Below are positions 27,902 through 35,882 of a stretch of DNA of 64,000 nucleotides, one piece after another (position 1 is the first letter of the stretch; every line of letters begins with the position of its first letter). Origin of the DNA: Streptomyces bambusae. Its GTDB lineage: Bacteria; Actinomycetota; Actinomycetes; Streptomycetales; Streptomycetaceae. The notes beneath the pieces are model-generated. The model was not told the origin of the DNA. It did no database searches and worked only from the letters and a program-made list of their open reading frames with translations. A program made the translations under genes and the position numbers. The stretch covers positions 47,412 through 111,411 of the forward strand of contig NZ_JAJAUZ010000024.1 in NCBI RefSeq assembly GCF_020532645.1, read 5' to 3'.

Positions 27902-28213
27902 ATGGCAGACACCAAGCAGGAGCGCACCGCGGCCAAGCTGGCCAAGCAGATCGGCGCCTTCGCCAAGGAGCACGGCGGCGCCGAGGGGCAGCTCGCGTAC
28001 ATCGGACAGATGGGCACCCGGATCGTCCTCGTCGGCGAGGACGGCGGCTGGGGCGACCTGGTCGCCCCCACCCACGCCGTGGCCCGGCAGGCCGCCGAGA
28101 AGGCCGGTCTCACCCTCCACGAGGAGTTCGACGGGGACTTCGCCGCCAAGGTGAAGACGGGCCCGTACGAGTGGAAGCGGATGGCCGGCCTGCAGCTCGG
28201 CGGCGGCAAGTAG
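27902..28213 (+). CDS. Conserved small soluble protein, unknown function
   Basis: A 103-residue charged protein (MADTKQERTAAKLAKQIG...), no signal peptide or membrane segment. The codon bias is typical and the frame is clean, so I regard it as real, but I recognise no domain. ATG 27902 is preferred over ATG 27893. It follows ctaB by 24 bp and could be co-transcribed with it. Confidence 0.7.
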   Translation: MADTKQERTAAKLAKQIGAFAKEHGGAEGQLAYIGQMGTRIVLVGEDGGWGDLVAPTHAVARQAAEKAGLTLHEEFDGDFAAKVKTGPYEWKRMAGLQLGGGK

Positions 28214-28294
28214 CGGGGATCCGGCCGGCGGCCGCGGCAGGGGGCAGGGCTCGGGCACCAGCACGAGCAACACCTGCCACCCGGCTCACCCGTT

Positions 28295-28316
28295 AGGACG
28301 TCTGGAAGCACGTCCT
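28295..28316. other. Small hairpin upstream of the amidohydrolase gene
   Basis: AGGACGT (28295-28301) and ACGTCCT (28310-28316) form a 7-bp perfect stem around an 8-base loop in the 150-bp gap before the gene at 28364. It may be a weak terminator or an operator. Confidence 0.35.
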
Positions 28317-28363
28317 GCCGGACCCGTCCGGAGGGACCCCGACGTCCCCCGCGGGAAAGCCGG

Positions 28364-29473
28364 ATGATCGACACGCCGTCCCTGGTGGACCAGTACTGCC
28401 ACGGGGTGCTCCGTACGGAGCCGGGCCTCGGCACCTTCGAGGCCCACCTGGCCCGGGCCGCCGGCCCGGCCGCCCCGGGCACCACCTTCTTCGACACCCA
28501 GACCGGCTTCGCCGTCCGGCGCTGGTGCCCGCCGCTGCTCGGCCTGGAGCCGCACTGCCCGCCCGCCCGGTACCTGGCCCGGCGGCGCGAACTGGGCGTG
28601 CTGGAAGCAGAGCGGCGGCTGCTGCGCGGATCCGGCATCGCCACCTATCTGGTGGACACCGGGCTGCCGGGGGACCTGACCGGTCCCCGCGAACTGGCCG
28701 CGGCCGGCAGCGCCGAGGCCCACGAGATCGTCCGCCTCGAACTCCTCGCCGAACAGGTCGCCGACACCTCGGGCACCGCCGGCGCGTTCCTCGCCAACCT
28801 CGACGAGGCCGTCCACACGGCCGCCCGCGGCGCCGTCGCCTTCACCTCGGTCACGGGCGCCGGCAGCACGCTCGCCTTCGCCCCCGAACCGCCCGGCCCG
28901 GCCGAGGTGCGCGCGGCGGCCGGCCGCTGGCTGGCCCACCGCCCCAAGGGCGGCCCGGTGCGCGACCCGGTGATCCTGCGGCACCTGCTGTGGAGCGCCG
29001 TGGGGGCCGGGCTGCCGCTCCAGCTGCACGCCGGCACCGGCGATCCGCACCGCCGGATCGACCGTACGGACCCCACCCTGCTCACCGACTTCGTACGGGC
29101 CACCGCCGGGCTCGGCACCGACCTGGTGCTGCTGCACGGCTACCCGTACCACCGGCACGCCGCGCATCTGGCGGGCGCGTTCCCACATGTGTACGCGGAC
29201 CTCGGGCCGGCCCTCGCCCACACCGGGGCCCGGGCCGCGGAAGTGCTCGCGGAGCTGCTGGAGCTGGCCCCGTTCGGCAAGCTGCTGTTCTCCAGCGGCG
29301 CCGGCCGGCTGCCCGAACTGCACGTGGTGGGTGCCCTGGTGTTCCGCGAGGCGATGGCCAAGGTCCTCGGCGGCTGGGTCGCCGACGGTGCCTGGTCGCT
29401 GCGGGACGCCGACCGGGTCGCCGGGATGATCGCGGCGGGCAACGCCCGGCGCGTCTACCGGCTGCCGGCCTGA
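28364..29473 (+). CDS. Amidohydrolase-family protein (metal-dependent TIM barrel)
   Basis: A 369-residue protein related to the amidohydrolase-2 family, including the N-terminal half of FluG-type proteins. Likely metal-binding segments are DQYCHGV near the N-terminus, PLQLHAGTGD, LVLLHGYPYHRHA and a late FSSGAGRLPE, where the family normally has an Asp (SDA); here the Asp position reads Gly, so metal-dependent activity is uncertain. The start ATG 28364 follows GGGAAAG. It is monocistronic and converges on ctaA. The substrate is not known. Confidence 0.75.
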   Translation: MIDTPSLVDQYCHGVLRTEPGLGTFEAHLARAAGPAAPGTTFFDTQTGFAVRRWCPPLLGLEPHCPPARYLARRRELGVLEAERRLLRGSGIATYLVDTGLPGDLTGPRELAAAGSAEAHEIVRLELLAEQVADTSGTAGAFLANLDEAVHTAARGAVAFTSVTGAGSTLAFAPEPPGPAEVRAAAGRWLAHRPKGGPVRDPVILRHLLWSAVGAGLPLQLHAGTGDPHRRIDRTDPTLLTDFVRATAGLGTDLVLLHGYPYHRHAAHLAGAFPHVYADLGPALAHTGARAAEVLAELLELAPFGKLLFSSGAGRLPELHVVGALVFREAMAKVLGGWVADGAWSLRDADRVAGMIAAGNARRVYRLPA

Positions 29474-29501
29474 GGCCGGCAGCCGGGGACGGGTCCGTCC
29501 G

Positions 29502-30461
29502 TCAGACCCGGCTCAGTTCCGGGTCGCCCTGCGCCGGGATGCCGGCGGTGGCCACCGGCCGCTCCCGCAGGCTCAGCGCCATCCGGACGACGGCGATCCA
29601 CACCAGGCAGGAGCCGAGCATGTGGGCCGCGACGAGCAGCTCGGGAAGCTCGGTGAAGAACTGCACGTAGCCGATGCCGCCCTGCGCCACCAGCACGACC
29701 AGCAGGTCGCGGGCCCGGGCCCGGGTGTCGTCGGGGGCGTCCACCACCCGCAGCACCAGCCACATCGCCAGCGCCAGCGCACACACCAGCCAGGCGGCGA
29801 TCGCGTGCACGTGCGCGACGCCCTCCCAGTCGAACGGCATCCGCGGCACCTCGCTGCTGTCACCCGCGTGCGGACCCGAACCGGTCACCACGGTGCCCGC
29901 GGCGATCAGCACGAAGGTGGTGCCCAGCAGCGCCCACGACAGCTTCCGGACCGGCCGCGGCACCCGCGGGCGCGCCGGCGTGTCCCCCTCGCGGGTGCGC
30001 TGCCAGGTCACCGTCGTCACCGTGATGAGCGAGGTAGCGAGCAGGAAGTGGCCCGCCACGCTGTACGGGTTGAGGCCGGTCCACACGGTGATGCCGCCGA
30101 GCACGGCGTTGGCCATCACGACGAAGAACTGGACCCAGCCCAGCCGGGTCAGCTCCCGCCGCCACGGCTTCGTCGACCGGGCCGCGATGATCGCCCAGCC
30201 GACCGCCGCGCACAGCACGTACGTCAGCATCCGGTTGCCGAACTCGATCGCGCCGTGGAAGCCCTGGGCGGGCGTCGCGAACAGGCTGTCGTCGGTGCAC
30301 TTGGGCCAGGTGTCACAGCCCAGACCGGACCCGGTCAGCCGCACCGCCCCGCCCGTGACGACGATGACCACGCTCATGACGACGGCGGAGAGCGCGGCCC
30401 GCCGGAGCGTCCGGGGTGTGGGCGTCCAGCGCTGCGCGATGTATGCGAGGGGGTTCAACAC
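29502..30461 (-). CDS. ctaA: Heme A synthase (COX15/CtaA family)
   Basis: Converts heme O to heme A for aa3-type oxidase. The 319-residue membrane protein has about eight helices. The first helix is followed by the extracellular loop GAVRLTGSGLGCDTWPKC carrying the paired cysteine, and histidines typical of the family follow in HGAIEFGNRM, AGHFLLAT, HVHAIAAW and AAHMLGS. GTG 30461 (VLNPLAYIAQRW) is chosen from family start patterns; an upstream in-frame TTG at 30491 is a less likely start. Fourth on the minus strand behind the ABC exporter genes and an unknown protein. Confidence 0.95.
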   Translation of the reverse strand: MLNPLAYIAQRWTPTPRTLRRAALSAVVMSVVIVVTGGAVRLTGSGLGCDTWPKCTDDSLFATPAQGFHGAIEFGNRMLTYVLCAAVGWAIIAARSTKPWRRELTRLGWVQFFVVMANAVLGGITVWTGLNPYSVAGHFLLATSLITVTTVTWQRTREGDTPARPRVPRPVRKLSWALLGTTFVLIAAGTVVTGSGPHAGDSSEVPRMPFDWEGVAHVHAIAAWLVCALALAMWLVLRVVDAPDDTRARARDLLVVLVAQGGIGYVQFFTELPELLVAAHMLGSCLVWIAVVRMALSLRERPVATAGIPAQGDPELSRV

Positions 30462-30495
30462 GGGCCCTATCGTAGGCCGCCACTTGTGCAAACTT

Positions 30496-31674
30496 TCACG
30501 AGGGGGTGGGGTCGGTTCCGCTCCCGGGCGCGTACATCAGCCGGAAGCGGGAACCCGCCGGATCGCCCTCCTCGTGCCACCAGACGTGGATCCGCCAGTG
30601 CGCGGCCGGCCCCGGATGGTCCGCCGAGGCGCCGAACTCCCGGACCAGTTCCGCCCCGACGTCCTGCGCGGTCCGGTCCGCCACCTCGGCCGCGCTGTGC
30701 CACGGATGCCCCTGTACGGCCCACAGCCCGCCGGGTTCACGGACGTCGACGCGCCACACGGCCCGCCACGGACGGGTGCGCAGGAACTCCGCAACCGTGT
30801 CCGCATCGAGATGCAGCCGGGCCGCGATCTCCGCCGCTGGCACGCCCTGGATGCGGGCCGCGACCGCCGCCTGCGGCAGCAGCCGGCCGGGCAGCAGCCC
30901 GTCCGCGCGCAGCCGGGCGAGGCTGTCGAACGAGAGGTAGCGCAGCCGCAGCTCCAGCTGCCGGGCCAGGTGGGCGAGGGCCTCACCGGCCTCCTCCGCC
31001 GTCTCCGCGGCCTCGTCGGACCCGTCGGACCCCTCCGCGGCGGGGGTGGCGAGCAGCTCGCGGAAGTCGTTCTCGGCGGCCACCGCCCAGGCCACCGCGT
31101 CGTGCGCGAAGCCCAGCTCGGCGAGCCGGTCGGCGAGGAACACCGTCGCCTGGGCCAGCCCGCGCCGGTTGACCGGGTCCGTACCGTCCAGCCCCAGCCA
31201 CACCTCGACGGCGGCGCGGGTCTGGTCGCGGGCGCGCTCGCCGGCCGCCCGCTCCATCGGGTCCGGCCCCTCCTCGCCGCTCGGACCCAGCGGGTACCGC
31301 GGCAGCCGCCGCCCGTCGCTGAGCGGCCAGGCCAGCCACACCCCGTGGTTGATCAGCCCGCGCGCGTACCAGCGGGCGTACTCGGGGGAGTGCGGGGCCG
31401 CCTGCCGGGCATGGGCCAGCGCCTCCTCGATCGCGGCCAGCGCACCGGGCCGGTCACCCCCGGCGAACCGGCGCGCGGCCAGGTCGCCCAGCCGCAGCCC
31501 CAGGCGCGCCGCGCACTCCGGATCGGCGCCGGGCGCCTGCCCGGCCGCCCGGCGCAGCGCCGTGATCAGCTCGTCCAGCAGCCGGGCCTGCTCGGCCGGC
31601 TCGGCGTATGCCGCTCCCGACCTGATGCGCGCCCACTGCTCGTCCAGCCGCAGCGCGGTCTCCCGCTGCGCCAT
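30496..31674 (-). CDS. Unknown 392-residue helical-repeat-like protein
   Basis: No family recognised. The predicted protein is soluble. Its first ~250 residues are Ala/Leu/Arg-rich amphipathic helices (with DQTRAAVEVWLGLDGTDPVNRRGLAQATVFLADRLAELGFAHDA-like organisation) suggestive of TPR-type repeats. A middle helix-turn-helix-like segment (IQGVPAAEIAARLHLDADTVAEFLRTRPW) and a Trp-rich C-terminal domain (WRIHVWWHEEGD...) follow. ATG 31674 (MAQRETALRLDEQW) is preferred over an upstream start at 31692. Lies between the ABC permease and ctaA on the same strand. Confidence 0.7.
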   Translation of the reverse strand: MAQRETALRLDEQWARIRSGAAYAEPAEQARLLDELITALRRAAGQAPGADPECAARLGLRLGDLAARRFAGGDRPGALAAIEEALAHARQAAPHSPEYARWYARGLINHGVWLAWPLSDGRRLPRYPLGPSGEEGPDPMERAAGERARDQTRAAVEVWLGLDGTDPVNRRGLAQATVFLADRLAELGFAHDAVAWAVAAENDFRELLATPAAEGSDGSDEAAETAEEAGEALAHLARQLELRLRYLSFDSLARLRADGLLPGRLLPQAAVAARIQGVPAAEIAARLHLDADTVAEFLRTRPWRAVWRVDVREPGGLWAVQGHPWHSAAEVADRTAQDVGAELVREFGASADHPGPAAHWRIHVWWHEEGDPAGSRFRLMYAPGSGTDPTPS

Positions 31675-31760
31675 GGCTCCCCCTCGTCCCACTGGTCCGC
31701 CGGCCGCCCCGGGCCGGTGCGGCGCCCCAGGTTACGGACGAGTACATAGTGGCGGGAAGG

Positions 31761-32528
31761 TCATTCCCAGCGGAAGAGCCGGGCGGCCGCGCCCAGGCCC
31801 AGGACCGCCCAGGCGGCCAGGACGCCCAGGTCGCCCCAGGGCAGTCCGGCGCCGTGCTGGAGCACGTCCCTCAGCCCGCCGGAGAGCGCCGAGATCGGCA
31901 GCAGGCCCAGGACGGTCTGCGCGCCCTCGGGGAACTTGTCCAGGGGCACGATCACCCCGCCGCCGACCAGCAGCAGCAGGAACACCAGGTTGGCGGCGGC
32001 CAGCGTGACCTCCGCCTTCAGGGTGCCCGCCATCAGCAGGCCCAGCCCCGAGAAGGCGGCCGTGCCCAGCAGGACCAGCGCCGCCACCGGCAGCGGGCCG
32101 CCCTGCGGGGACCAGCCGAGCCCGAACGCGATCGCCGTCAGCAGGGCGATCTGCAGCACCTCGGTGACGAGCACCGACAGGGTCTTCGCGGCCATCAGCG
32201 CCCACCGCGGCAGCGGCGAGGCGCCGAGCCGCTTGAGCACGCCGTAGCGGCGGTCGAAGCCGGTGGCGATGGCCTGCCCGGTGAAGGCGGTCGACATCAC
32301 GGCCAGCGCGAGGACGCCGGGGGCGAGGAAGTCCACCGGCCGCCCGGCGCCGGTGTCGACGACGTCCACGGACGAGAACAGGACCAGCAGCAGCGCCGGG
32401 ATGACCACGGTCAGCAGCAGCTGCTCGCCGTTGCGCAGCAGCATCCGGGTCTCCAGCGCGGTCTGCGCGGCGATCATCCGGGACACCGGAGCGGCCCCCG
32501 GGCGGGGGGTGAACGTACCGGCGGTCAT
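31761..32528 (-). CDS. ABC-2 type exporter, permease subunit
   Basis: A 255-residue ABC-2 family permease with six predicted membrane helices, including LLLTVVIPALLLVLFSSV, VLALAVMSTAFTGQAIATGFDRRYGVLKRLGASPL and a last helix near LGVLAAWAVLGLGAA. The FDRRYGVLKRLGASPLPR loop is the family's coupling segment. ATG 32528 overlaps the ATPase gene's stop (ATGA). With the preceding ATPase it forms an exporter. The location beside ctaA and the suf operon is common in actinobacteria, but the cargo is not known. Confidence 0.9.
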   Translation of the reverse strand: MTAGTFTPRPGAAPVSRMIAAQTALETRMLLRNGEQLLLTVVIPALLLVLFSSVDVVDTGAGRPVDFLAPGVLALAVMSTAFTGQAIATGFDRRYGVLKRLGASPLPRWALMAAKTLSVLVTEVLQIALLTAIAFGLGWSPQGGPLPVAALVLLGTAAFSGLGLLMAGTLKAEVTLAAANLVFLLLLVGGGVIVPLDKFPEGAQTVLGLLPISALSGGLRDVLQHGAGLPWGDLGVLAAWAVLGLGAAARLFRWE

Positions 32529-33451
32529 CCGCGCAGCTCCTTGCCCGTGAGTTCGAGGAAGACGTCTTCCAGGGTGTGCCGGCCGACCGACAGGCCGTCC
32601 GGCAGGACGCCGTTCTGGGCGCACCAGGAGGTGACGGTGGCCAGCAGCTGGGGGTCGACGCCGCCGGTGACCCGGTAGCTGCCCGGGCTGGTCTCGGCGG
32701 CCTCGGTCCCGTCGGGCAGCGCCTTGAGCAGGGAGGCGAGGTCGAGGGCGGGGCGGCCGGTGAAGCGCAGGGTGTTCTCGGCGCCGCCGCGGCACAGGGC
32801 CTCCGGGGTGCCGTGGGCGACGACCCGGCCGGCGTCGACGATGGCGACCTCGTCGGCGAGCTGCTCGGCCTCGTCCATGTGGTGGGTGGTGAGCACCACG
32901 GCCACCCCGTCGGCGCGCAGCTCGCGCACCAGTTCCCAGGTGGCGCGGCGGGCCTGCGGGTCGAGGCCGGCCGTCGGCTCGTCGAGGAAGACCAGTTCGG
33001 GGCGGCCCACCACGGCCATGGCGAGCGCGAGGCGCTGCTGCTGGCCGCCGGACAGCCGGCGGTACGGGGTGCGGCCGCAGCTGCCGAGGCCGAGCCGCTC
33101 GACGAGCGGGGCCACCGGGAGCGGGTGCGCGGACAGCTTGGCCATGTGGGTGAGCATCTCGACGGCCCGGGCGCCGGAGTGGACCCCGCCGGACTGGAGC
33201 ATCACGCCGATCCGCGGCCGCAGGGCCCGGGCCTGGGCGACGGGGTCGAGGCCGAGGACGCGTACGGTGCCGGCGTCGGGGCGGCGGTAGCCCTCGGCGC
33301 ACTCGACCGTGGTGGTCTTGCCCGCACCGTTGGGACCGAGCACCGCGGTCACCGCCGCAGCCGGGACCGTGAGGTCCAGCCCGTCCACCGCGGTCTTGGT
33401 GCCGTACCGCTTCACCAGTCCGCGGATCTCCACGGCGGGGTCGTTGCTCAT
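32525..33451 (-). CDS. ABC-2 type exporter, ATP-binding subunit
   Basis: A 308-residue ABC ATPase of the drug/lipid exporter type. Walker A is GPNGAGKTTT, signature LSGGQQQRLALAMAV, Walker B LVFLDEPTAGLD, with the switch His in TTHHMDEAEQL. A C-terminal ~80-residue extension is typical of DrrA-like ATPases. ATG 33451 begins MSNDPAVEIRGLVKRYG; further upstream codons in frame lack similarity. Divergent from sufR. Confidence 0.93.
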   Translation of the reverse strand: MSNDPAVEIRGLVKRYGTKTAVDGLDLTVPAAAVTAVLGPNGAGKTTTVECAEGYRRPDAGTVRVLGLDPVAQARALRPRIGVMLQSGGVHSGARAVEMLTHMAKLSAHPLPVAPLVERLGLGSCGRTPYRRLSGGQQQRLALAMAVVGRPELVFLDEPTAGLDPQARRATWELVRELRADGVAVVLTTHHMDEAEQLADEVAIVDAGRVVAHGTPEALCRGGAENTLRFTGRPALDLASLLKALPDGTEAAETSPGSYRVTGGVDPQLLATVTSWCAQNGVLPDGLSVGRHTLEDVFLELTGKELRG

Positions 33452-33647
33452 GCGGGGGAGTCTACGGAGCGCAGCGGGGGTGCCGGGGCCCGGGGTGAAG
33501 GGGTTCCGGTCACCCCGAAAAAACCGGAATGGCTCTTTCCAAATAACCCTCCGTAGACAAATTAGGTAACCCTTAGTGATAGAGGCCACCCGGAGTGGCT
33601 TCGGTCACGGCTTGTCGGGGCTCGCTTAATTACGCAACAATGGTGTT
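33452..33647. promoter_or_regulatory. AT-richer divergent promoter region, ABC exporter / sufR
   Basis: This 196-bp region is markedly AT-richer than its surroundings. It contains ATTAGGTAACCCTTAG (33561-33576), an imperfect palindrome with arms TTAGG/CCTTA, and AGGCCAC...GTGGCTT (33583-33601). Either could be a SufR operator; SufR represses suf in cyanobacteria and mycobacteria by binding in its own promoter. No -35/-10 could be fixed with confidence. Confidence 0.45.
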
Positions 33648-34403
33648 GTGAAAAACGGCGAACGGATGATCGAGACCCCCCAGGGGGAGCTCGCGACCGG
33701 AGAGCGGTCAACCCGCAACCGGGTCGCGCGGTCGATCCTGGACCACGGTCCGTCCACCGTCGCCGACCTCGCCCAGCGCCTCGGCCTCACCCAGGCCGCC
33801 GTCCGCCGCCACCTCGACACGCTCGTGGCCGACGACGTGGTCGCAGCCCGCGAGCAGCGCGTGTACGGCGCGCGCACCCGCGGCCGGCCCGCGAAGGTCT
33901 TCGCGCTCACCGACTGCGGCCGGGACGCCTTCGACCAGTCCTACGACTCGCTGGCCGTGGACGCCATGCGCTGGATCGCGCAGGCGGCCGGCGGCGGGGA
34001 ACAGGGCGAGGCGGCCGTCTCCGCCTTCGCCCGCGCCCGCCTGGCGGTCCAGGCCGAGACCTACCGGCAGGCCATGGACGCCGCCGGACCCGACGGTCGT
34101 ACGGAGGCCCTGGCCAGGGCATTGACCGCCGACGGGTACGCTGCTACGGCGAAGAGCGCTCCCGGTCCGCGCAGCGGTGAACAGCTCTGCCAGCACCACT
34201 GCCCGGTGGCCCACGCCGCCGAGCAGTTCCCGCAGCTCTGCGAGGCGGAGACCGAGGTCTTCTCCCGCCTGCTCGGGACGCACGTACAGCGTCTCGCCAC
34301 GATCGCCCACGGCGACGGAGTGTGCACCACGTTCATTCCGCGAAGCGCCGCACAGACCACTTCATCAACATCTGCACGCACGGCCGGGAGGAACCCCGCA
34401 TGA
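33648..34403 (+). CDS. sufR: SUF operon repressor SufR (Fe-S cluster-sensing wHTH)
   Basis: An Fe-S-responsive regulator that represses the suf operon when clusters are plentiful. The 251-residue protein has an N-terminal winged HTH (about residues 25-85, STVADLAQRLGLTQAAVRRHLDTLVADDVV with wing segment RTRGRPAKVFALT). Cysteines at 181, 185, 198 and 226 (LCQHHC, QLC, GVC) fit the SufR cluster pattern. GTG 33648 is used; ATG 33666 is an alternative. The C-terminal ~20 residues after CTTFIP are poorly conserved and overlap sufB by ATGA, linking regulator and operon. Confidence 0.88.
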   Translation: MKNGERMIETPQGELATGERSTRNRVARSILDHGPSTVADLAQRLGLTQAAVRRHLDTLVADDVVAAREQRVYGARTRGRPAKVFALTDCGRDAFDQSYDSLAVDAMRWIAQAAGGGEQGEAAVSAFARARLAVQAETYRQAMDAAGPDGRTEALARALTADGYAATAKSAPGPRSGEQLCQHHCPVAHAAEQFPQLCEAETEVFSRLLGTHVQRLATIAHGDGVCTTFIPRSAAQTTSSTSARTAGRNPA

Positions 34404-35815
34404 CCACGGAGATCGCTCACCCTGAGCTCGAGGGCCTGGGTAAGTACGAGTACGGCTGGGCCGACTCCGACGCGGCCGGTGCCGCTGCCAAGCGGGGTCT
34501 GAACGAGGACGTCGTCCGCGACATCTCGGCCAAGAAGAACGAGCCCGAGTGGATGCTGAACCTGCGTCTCAAGGGTCTTCGTCTCTTCGGCAAGAAGCCC
34601 ATGCCGACCTGGGGCTCCGACCTCTCCGGCATCGACTTCGACAACATCAAGTACTTCGTGCGTTCCACCGAGAAGCAGGCCGAGTCCTGGGAGGACCTGC
34701 CGGAGGACATCAAGAACACGTACGACAAGCTCGGCATCCCGGAGGCGGAGAAGCAGCGCCTCGTCGCCGGTGTCGCGGCCCAGTACGAGTCCGAGGTCGT
34801 CTACCACCAGATCCGCGAGGACCTGGAGGAACAGGGCGTCATCTTCGTCGACACCGACACCGCGCTGAAGGAGCACGAGGAGCTCTTCAAGGAGTACTTC
34901 GGCACCGTCATCCCGGTCGGCGACAACAAGTTCGCCTCGCTGAACACCGCCGTGTGGTCGGGCGGCTCCTTCATCTACGTGCCCAAGGGTGTGCAGGTCG
35001 AGATCCCGCTCCAGGCCTACTTCCGCATCAACACGGAGAACATGGGCCAGTTCGAGCGGACGCTGATCATCGTCGACGAGGACGCCTACGTCCACTACGT
35101 CGAGGGCTGCACCGCCCCGATCTACTCCTCGGACTCGCTGCACAGCGCCGTCGTCGAGATCATCGTCAAGAAGGGCGGCCGCTGCCGCTACACGACGATC
35201 CAGAACTGGTCGAACAACGTCTACAACCTGGTCACCAAGCGCGCCGTGGCGTACGAGGGCGCGACCATGGAGTGGATCGACGGCAACATCGGGTCCAAGG
35301 TCACCATGAAGTACCCGGCCGTCTACCTGATGGGCGAGCACGCCAAGGGCGAGACCCTCTCCATCGCCTTCGCCGGCGAGGGCCAGCACCAGGACGCCGG
35401 CTCCAAGATGGTCCACATGGCGCCGAACACCTCCTCGAACATCGTCTCCAAGTCGGTGGCGCGCGGCGGCGGCCGCACCTCGTACCGCGGCCTGGTCGAG
35501 ATCGGCGAGGGCGCCGCGGGCTCGAAGAGCAACGTCCTCTGCGACGCGCTGCTCGTCGACACCATCTCCCGCTCGGACACCTACCCCTACGTCGACGTCC
35601 GCGAGGACGACGTGACGATGGGCCACGAGGCGACCGTCTCCAAGGTCTCCGACGACCAGCTCTTCTACCTCATGCAGCGCGGCCTGACCGAGTTCGAGGC
35701 CATGGCCATGATCGTGCGCGGCTTCGTGGAGCCGATCGCGAAGGAGCTGCCCATGGAGTACGCCCTGGAGCTCAACCGGCTGATCGAGCTGCAGATGGAG
35801 GGCTCCGTCGGCTGA
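34400..35815 (+). CDS. sufB: Fe-S cluster assembly protein SufB
   Basis: Core scaffold subunit of the SufBCD complex that assembles Fe-S clusters. The 471-residue protein is full length, no intein is present (mycobacterial SufB often carries one). Conserved blocks are AVWSGGSFIYVPKGVQVEIPLQAYFRIN, VEGCTAPIYSSDSLHSAVVEI, YTTIQNWSNNVYNLVTKR, and RGLTEFEAMAMIVRGF. ATG 34400 overlaps sufR and follows GGGAGG. Confidence 0.98.
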   Translation: MTTEIAHPELEGLGKYEYGWADSDAAGAAAKRGLNEDVVRDISAKKNEPEWMLNLRLKGLRLFGKKPMPTWGSDLSGIDFDNIKYFVRSTEKQAESWEDLPEDIKNTYDKLGIPEAEKQRLVAGVAAQYESEVVYHQIREDLEEQGVIFVDTDTALKEHEELFKEYFGTVIPVGDNKFASLNTAVWSGGSFIYVPKGVQVEIPLQAYFRINTENMGQFERTLIIVDEDAYVHYVEGCTAPIYSSDSLHSAVVEIIVKKGGRCRYTTIQNWSNNVYNLVTKRAVAYEGATMEWIDGNIGSKVTMKYPAVYLMGEHAKGETLSIAFAGEGQHQDAGSKMVHMAPNTSSNIVSKSVARGGGRTSYRGLVEIGEGAAGSKSNVLCDALLVDTISRSDTYPYVDVREDDVTMGHEATVSKVSDDQLFYLMQRGLTEFEAMAMIVRGFVEPIAKELPMEYALELNRLIELQMEGSVG

Positions 35816-35882
35816 CGCCGGCCCGGACCTCCCCCGCAGCACAGCGAATTCTTTGACGAAGGAAGAGAGCAGAACGACAGCC

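Noticed and set aside
34400..35815. Intein in SufB
   Set aside because: The protein is 471 residues, without the insertion seen in mycobacterial SufB.
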